Source: Bolinopsis microptera (Eukaryota; Ctenophora; Tentaculata; Lobata; Bolinopsidae). From it: a DNA stretch of 64,000 nt. Of the stretch, positions 57,465 to 64,000 are shown piece by piece. The position numbers were made by a program, and so were the translations under genes. The DNA lies in NCBI RefSeq assembly GCF_026151205.1, contig NC_087083.1:8243460-8307459 (forward strand), read 5' to 3'. Positions within the stretch are counted from its first letter, which is position 1. Each line of letters begins with the position of its first letter. The notes beneath the pieces are model-generated. The model was not told the origin of the DNA, did no database searches, and worked only from the letters and a program-made list of their open reading frames with translations.

Positions 57465-60400
57465 AGAATAAAACAAATATTCAGAATAAAACAAAATATT
57501 CAAATCTCTTTATTCAACAATATTAAATCATTATAGAACCTAATTTGTGGCTTGATCGTTATGTTAGGGCTATTCTGTTAGCTGATGCTGACAGGCACTG
57601 CATGGGGCAGAGACTTAGGACCATTACGCTGGAGGCTTACAATGACCCTTTTTGAACCCCATGGCAGTGCTAGTTTTATTATGGTACAAATTGTAAATCG
57701 AAGTTATGAAAACGATCAAGTCACTCCTGTTTTACACTATCAACAGCTACTTAAAACAACCTAGATTGTACAACTCACTTTGAAGATTAAACTGTTAAGT
57801 GATGAGTGATTGGGCTCATTAAACATTTTAGTAGCGGAGACATGCGGATCAGCTTCTTGAGGTTCTAATAGTTCATTCAGACAAGAAGTTTTATTTTTTC
57901 AAATTTAGTCGTTCAAGCTGCCTGAGTTCAGAAAGTTTGCCAAAGGGGCCCAGGTATTCTTGTCACCTTTACCCTGAGACGAGAGAATGACTTTTTTTAC
58001 CTTTGATTTGAATACACCATGAGTGATTTCAAGGTCGTTCAGTGCCAACATCTGACGGAATGAATTCCAAAGGCAACTAGATTTGTAAACGAAACTGTTT
58101 GAGGGCATGGTTGTTATAAGAAGAGTTTCTTTGCCGGGTCTTTTAGACCAACAGAAAAGTTCAAATAGTGCAATTGGTGTTCGATATTTAAAGACTTTAA
58201 AAAGTTCATTGCAGCAGTGATACGCGTATAAATTATGCAATGTCATGAGTGATTGACGGGCAAAAATTGGCTTGGTGTGCTCTCTCTCAAAGAATTTGCT
58301 AGTAAGTTTCTGTTCACTGATAGGTCTAGTCCTAGCACATGTCATAAATTTATCAAGGTATGCTTTTTTGTCACCAAACATGATACGAACACACTTTTTC
58401 TGGGCTACAAATAGTGGTTGAAATTTATTATTACTTGCACCTCCCCAAACGGTAATGCCATAAGATAGGTGACTTTCAAAAAGTGTGTGGTACAGGTCCT
58501 TATGGATCCCAGGTCAATATCATTACATATTTCGCATATTAATATACGACATATTTCGAAGGAAAACCACGACATAACAAAATTATTGTTAAATTTTGTT
58601 ACAAATTAATTTAATTTCAGAAATAGTTGATTACAGAATTCCTTTAAAAAAAATTTTTCGAAAAAATTTCTTGAAAAAATTTTGCGAATATTTTGATATT
58701 TTCATGACATCCGAAATCATGACATCCGAAATCTTGACATGTCATGATTTACAAATATCTGAGAAGGTTCACGCATATTTTTACCTGTATTTTACAGGCA
58801 AAACTTGACATGAAAAACGTCCCCGCATATTTGATAAGATGAGCGCATATCTGACATGGATCTAAATATCTGACGGGGGATATCATATAAAAAATATCCT
58901 TGTGTTTGAAAAATTATATCAAAAAAGTTAAGAATTTTTTAATAAATTTTTCTAGGACTCGCCTGTAGCAGGCTTTGTCCCCCTGGATCGGGCTCTGCCA
59001 ATTTGGATCATTGTGGGGCCCAAAAATGCCCCATCGGGTGATAAAAACCATGACATATTTCACCCAGATATAATAATATACGACATATTTTTAATGATAT
59101 TGACCTGGGTTATGGATAGATGATGGAATTTTATCCTTAATCATGTATAGCCTCCCAGAACAGGACGAGAGTTTTCTAACTAGTTTGTCTCTATAGGGAT
59201 TGAAAGTTAGGCCTTCGTCGACAATTACTCCCAGGAATTTCGTTTCCTGCACCTTTGAGAGAGGTAGGTCGTTGAGGTAAAGTCTATTTTCAATTAATAA
59301 AGATTGATCATCAAGTTTTCTTTTAGCTGTATTGAATTCTATGTAGCAACTTTTCTTGGCGTTAACATGTAATTTATTAGCCAATGTGTACTCGTGGACT
59401 GATCGTAGGACCCTATTTGCATTATTGTAGGCCTCTGCTCTAGTTTTGGCAACTACAAATATGTTTGTATCATCAGCAAATAGGACATAGCTAGTGTTAT
59501 CGAGTTGAGAGTTTGTTAAGTCATTTATGTATATTAAAAACAGGAGAGGCCCAAGGCAGCTCCCCTGTGGAACGCCATAGAGAACAGGAAGTCTGTCTGA
59601 TACTTCGCCCAGGACGGACACACACTGCTCTCTGTCCGACAAGTAACTTTCCAGTAACTTAAGTGGCACTCCTCTAATCCCATATATTTCAAGTTTCTCA
59701 AGCAAAATTGTGTGGTCTATTGTGTCAAAGGCCTTGCTTAGATCAATAAAAATTCCTAGAACATGAAGACCTTGCTTTAGGGCCTTTTGGATGTGAAAAA
59801 CTGAGTAGTTAAGTGCATGTGATGTTGAGTGACTCTTTCGGAATCCGAATTGACTGTCGTGAAGGATTCCTTGACTAACCAAGAAGCTGTAAAGACGTTT
59901 GTATATTATCTTTTCAAAAATTTTACCAAAAATTGGAAGTGTGGAAACAGGCCTGTAGTTCTCAATCAGTTCTTCGTTATCTTTTTTGTATATTGGGGTT
60001 ATTTTGCCAAGCTTCAGAACTGACGGAAATATCCCTTGAGATATTAGGCGATTAAATTGAACAACAAGAGTTGGGCTAAGAATACCCGACAGTTTTTTGA
60101 TTACTCTTATGGGAAAGTCGCTAGCTTTCCCACTCTTCAAGTTGGCTATAATTTCAGAAATTTCATCTTCACTACAGTCATGGAAGTAAATTGAATCGGG
60201 AGTTTTTGGTGGCATGAATTCGAGGAAAGAGGGAAGAGGTTCTAAAAGAAGGCCATTATGAGTATTTTCATTCATTTTTGAGGCAATAGAGGCAAAGTAC
60301 TCATTAAATTTGTTGGCTATCACCCGTCTTTCAACAACATGGACTCCATCTACCATAAATTGGGGTTTGATGGTTTTTTTCCTTTTCCCTCTTATCTCAT

Positions 60401-60640
60401 TTATTACTTCCCACATCTTTTTAGAACTATCAGAATTTTCAAGAATTTTGTTACAGTTATAGGTATCTTTTTGGTTTTTTATTATCTTTTTAAGACAGCG
60501 TCTGTAATCACGAAAAATTTTGTGGAGTTTCAGATCTCCAAGCAACTGGCTTGAAGTCAGGGAGCTTTTTTGAGTTCACCCAGTTATCATACAGCTGACC
60601 TTTCTTTTCAATTGCTTCAATTATGCTGTCAATGAAACGA
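57465..60640 (-). mobile_element. Non-LTR retrotransposon A (jockey/CR1-like), 5'-truncated, interrupted
   Basis: The ORF2 reverse transcriptase runs from 60545 to 59118 and, after the inserted MITE, from 58507 to a stop at 57905. Motifs: GVPQGSCLGPLLFLIYINDL and the catalytic FADD. A frameshift near 60545 separates the upstream piece (IIEAIEKKGQLYD), and the element stops near 60640. The 3' UTR (57500-57900) resembles that of element B. The tail near 57465-57500 has two attcagaataaaac units. Confidence 0.8.
58508..59109. mobile_element. hAT-type MITE nested inside retrotransposon A
   Basis: 602 bp. Perfect terminal repeats CCCAGGTCAATATCATTA. 8-bp target duplication TTATGGAT at 58500-58507 and 59110-59117. 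Removing it with one duplicate restores the host reading frame across the site. Confidence 0.85.
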
Positions 60641-60659
60641 AAAGTTTTCAATGAAACGA

Positions 60660-63585
60660 AAAGTTTTATTTTACATTCCTTTAATCATAAATAAAATAAG
60701 AGCTTAAACCACGAACTAGTTAGCTAGAAGTAAACTTGAGGAAATATTTTTGGTGATTGTATATAATTATTTAAAAACTTTCTTTGGTTGTTAGTATTTT
60801 TATTATGGTAAGTGGTTGAATTTAGTGAGACAAGGTCAGTTTCTCTATTATCTTAGAAAAATTTCTACTTTACAGTAGGCAATGCTGAGTGGCAGGAATG
60901 AGGGACCAAAACGCTTGGGGCTAACAATGGCCCATTTACAAACCACTTCAGACATGGCAGTGATGTCATTTATGCTTAATTCGTCTGAAACTGACCCTAC
61001 TGCACTTCTAACATTCTATAAAAATCTCTTCTAAAATAGGTATAAAAATGCATAACACAAAACACACAAATAAAATGTTTATAATCCTTATATAATAAAT
61101 TTCTATAGAACTTTTAAATTTCTATAAAACTAATAAACCTATTATATATATTCATTTTGCACCCAGAGAAAGATGTGATCACAGAGGTAGTTTCGATATT
61201 ATGTTCATGACAAGGTATGGGGCTGCTGCAAGTTATATTTTGCTAAGATACTACCGCTTTTTCAAGCTTAAGTAATCTAGGCAAGGTCAATTTTAAAGTT
61301 TTTGAATTTTGTCGAACGCTGTTTAAAGCTAAGTTCCAGTCATTTGGTTCTCCTTCCTTTTGAGTGTGAGTGATGGTGATTCTTATGGTTGATTTGAGGT
61401 GATTGGGCTTATAACAGGTGAATGTAATTAGCATGAGATTTTGTCGTACTGTATTCCATATTGTCCCTGCCCTGTATATGTAGCTGTCTGATGGTTTAGG
61501 TGTGAGAATGAGTGTCTCTTTGCCAAGTCTGCCAGATGTTTCAAAGAGGGAGTATAGTGATATAGGGGTTCTATATTTCAAGACCTTGAAGATGTCATTA
61601 ATACAATGTTAGAAGTACAGATTATGCACATTCATGATTTCATGAGTGTTGAAGAGGGGTTTTGTATGCTCCTTTCTGTAGAATTCCTTGCCCAGGATTT
61701 GCTCCCCGTAGGGTCTGCATCGTGCACTAGTTTTAAATTTATCCAAGTATGCTTCTTTATCTCCAAACATTATGCGGGCACACATTTTCTGTGCTTTGAA
61801 CAGAGGTTCAAGTTTTTTGTTAGATGCCCCTCCCCAGACAGTTATACCATATGCAAGATAGCTTTCAAACAGAGTGTGATATAGATCTTTATGGAGTGAT
61901 GTGGGAATGTTATTTTTAATTCTATTTAGCATGCCACAGCAGCTGGCTAGTTTTTTTGCTAATTTCCTTCTATGTGCGTTCCAGTTTAGGTCTTCATCGA
62001 TTGTTACACCTAAGAATTTAGTTTCATGTACTCTCTCCAGGGGTATGCCATTGATATTGATTTCTTGATCAGAGGGTGTATCTTTATCTTTGTTGGATCG
62101 AGAGTTTGAGAATTCAAGGTAACAGCTCTTGCCAGTGTTTATGTGAAGTTTATTGGCAAGCATGTAGCGGTGTACGGAATTTAGGACTTCATTGGCTTTT
62201 TTGTATGCTAGGTTTTTACTTTTTGCAGCGACGAAGATATTTGTGTCATCAGCAAATAGAACAAATTTAGAGTTCTTTTCAGAGTTTGTAAGATCGTTTA
62301 TGTAAATTAAGAACAGAAGGGGCCCTAAGCAGCTCCCTTGTGGCACTCCAAAAAGCACAGGTAGAGTATCAGATATTTCATTGAGCACACCAACATATTG
62401 TTTACGGTCAGAAAGATAACTTTCCAGGAGTTTGTGTGCCCGTCCTCTGATCCCGTATGTGTTTAATTTTTTGAGAAGTATTGAGTGATCTATTGTATCA
62501 AATGCTTTACTTAGGTCGATAAAGATTCCTAAAACATGATTACCGGCTTTGAGTGACTGCTGAATGTGGTGAATAGAGTAGTTGAGTGCATGTGATGTTG
62601 AATGACCCTTTCGAAACCCAAACTGGCTATCGTGCAGTATTCCCTGACTCGAGAGAAAACCATAAAGCCGTGAGTAGATAACCTTTTCAAAAATTTTACC
62701 AAAAATTGGGAGAGTGGAAATTGGACGATAATTTTGTAAGTGTTCTTCGTTATCTTTTTTGTAGATGGGGCTAATTTTACCTATCTTAAGGATGGCGGGA
62801 AAGCATCCTGTTGACATAAGGTTGTTGTATTGTATGGAAAGCACTGGGCTGAGAATGTGTGAGGCCTTTTTAATAACACTAATGGGGAAATCACTAGCTT
62901 TGCCATTTTGTAGCTCAGAAATGATATGAGATATTTCACTCTCAGTGCAGTCTGTTAAGTACATCGAATTTGGGTTAGTTTTTGGTAAAAATTCAACAAA
63001 TGAAGGAAGTGGCTCAATTTTCATTTCCCCATCAACTTGTTCATTCAATTTCGATGCTATTGAGGCAAAGTACTCATTAAATTTGTTGGCTATGAGTCTA
63101 CGTTCTGTGATGCGTACTCCGTCGACACAGAATTGAGGCTTTATGGTTTTTTTGCATTTTCCTCTTAATTCATTGATAACTTCCCAAGTCTTTTTGCTGT
63201 CTCCTTGATGATCCATAATCTTAGTACAGTAATATTTCTTTTTTTGACTTTTTATTACACCTTTAAGACATCGACGATAGTTTGAAAATTTTGTGTGGAG
63301 ATCAATATTTCCATCTGGACTAAATTCTTTTGACTTTTTCGAGGCTATCCAGTCATCATACAGCTCCTCTTTAGTTGAAATAGCTTCTGAAATTCCATCT
63401 GTCATCCAAGGATTGTTAATTGGATTTCTTTTGGAGACTTTGGGTTTATCTAGTTTGCAGTTAGAGTCAATTGTATGTGTGAAGATGTTAAAGAAGGTTT
63501 CAAAGTTGGTACTGTTTGCCATGATATCTTCTTTGGATTCAAGGTCTGTAATTAAAGTATCAACATTTTTCTTGGAGAAGCTGTA
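60660..63585 (-). mobile_element. Non-LTR retrotransposon B, one in-frame stop
   Basis: Open from 63522 (and in frame from about 63585) to a TAA at 61609-61611, after which the same frame continues to 61243. The reverse transcriptase has the same PQGSCLGPLLFLIYINDL and FADD motifs as A and is more complete at its N-terminal side. Related to A but clearly diverged. The 3' UTR covers about 60660-61242. Confidence 0.8.
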
Positions 63586-64000
63586 GTGTCGGATATCCAG
63601 GGATTACTTATAGGATTTCGTTTGGTGAGTTTGGGTTTGTCGAGTTTACAACAGGAGTCAATAGCTGAGCTAAAAATTTCAAAAAATTCGTCAAATTCAA
63701 TTGGATTTTCATTGTTTGTTAGTATGCATTTCTTAGATAGCAAGTGTTTTGTTAGTAGTTCAACATTTCGGTTTGAGAAATCATAGCTTTGCAATTGCTT
63801 AGGCTTAGGGGAAGTTTTCCTAGAAGTTAAATGACTGATGTCAAAGAAAGCAAAGATTGGTTTATGATGGGAAGAAGTGTCTTCAATAACTCCAGAGAGG
63901 GTTACCAAGTCAATCTCATCAGTAAAAATGTTGTCAATGCAGGAGCTTTGGCCTACATTTACTGAGTGAGTGGGACGAGATATAAGAGGAAAGTAACCAT
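63586..64000 (-). mobile_element. Non-LTR retrotransposon C (partial, runs off the window)
   Basis: It encodes the end of an apurinic-type endonuclease domain (SSHHKPIF) and the linker to the reverse transcriptase (CKLDKPKLTKRNPISNPWISD). It then joins abruptly at about 63586 to element B, which repeats the homologous linker (CKLDKPKVSKRNPINNPW). Two copies are therefore fused head to tail with an overlap. Confidence 0.75.

Overview
This is a piece of an AT-rich, intron-rich, transposon-laden animal genome, not prokaryotic or viral. Its content is GT-AG introns, animal housekeeping genes, tRNA-derived and non-LTR retroelements, foldback elements and many G-run-ended MITEs. A multi-domain gene alternating thrombospondin type 1 (TSP1) repeats with SUEL/rhamnose-binding lectin domains suggests a cnidarian, possibly a hydrozoan (compare the Hydractinia rhamnospondins). 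That taxon is an inference; the window holds no decisive marker.

Layout. (1) About 1-22,972, plus strand: a tandem exon array of one giant secreted or surface gene. I count 13 TSP1 exons and 20 SUEL domains (each split over two exons), about 2,656 codons in the window; both gene ends are unresolved. All modules are symmetric phase 1, and introns are almost as similar as exons, so the expansion is recent. Three mobile elements have landed in it: a piggyBac-like foldback MITE (1780-4454), an LTR-LTR retrotransposon remnant that breaks one lectin exon (9181-10685), and a TTAA-flanked G-run MITE (15607-16452). Six modules are lectin-only, with one shared deletion junction. (2) 22,973-24,732: a small MITE and a degenerate hairpin-repeat region. 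(3) 24,733-26,910, minus: an intronless 725-residue NERD-nuclease/superfamily 1 helicase-like protein. (4) 27,924-44,692, minus: complete 25-exon glucosidase II alpha (GANAB), 944 residues, with the phase of every exon consistent. Its introns carry a hAT-like element, a roughly 2-kb minisatellite made of copies of one of its own splice acceptors, tandem copies of two of its splice donors, and many CACGTG/TGACGTCA arrays. (5) 44,968-46,531: intergenic foldback element. (6) 46,862-53,601, minus: complete six-exon WDR12 (412 residues), with a 3.4-kb palindromic foldback element in intron 4. (7) 53,634-64,000: mobile-element territory, with a TA-flanked MITE, a hAT MITE, a tRNA-derived SINE and several broken non-LTR retrotransposons, one interrupted by a hAT MITE with an exact 8-bp target duplication.

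How the genes relate. GANAB trims glucose from N-glycans in the ER, WDR12 acts in 60S ribosome assembly, the lectin/TSP gene is presumably extracellular, and the NERD-helicase has no known partner here. I see no operon-like functional unit. The notable themes are array evolution, tandem duplication across splice junctions, and clear empty-site evidence for several transposon insertions.
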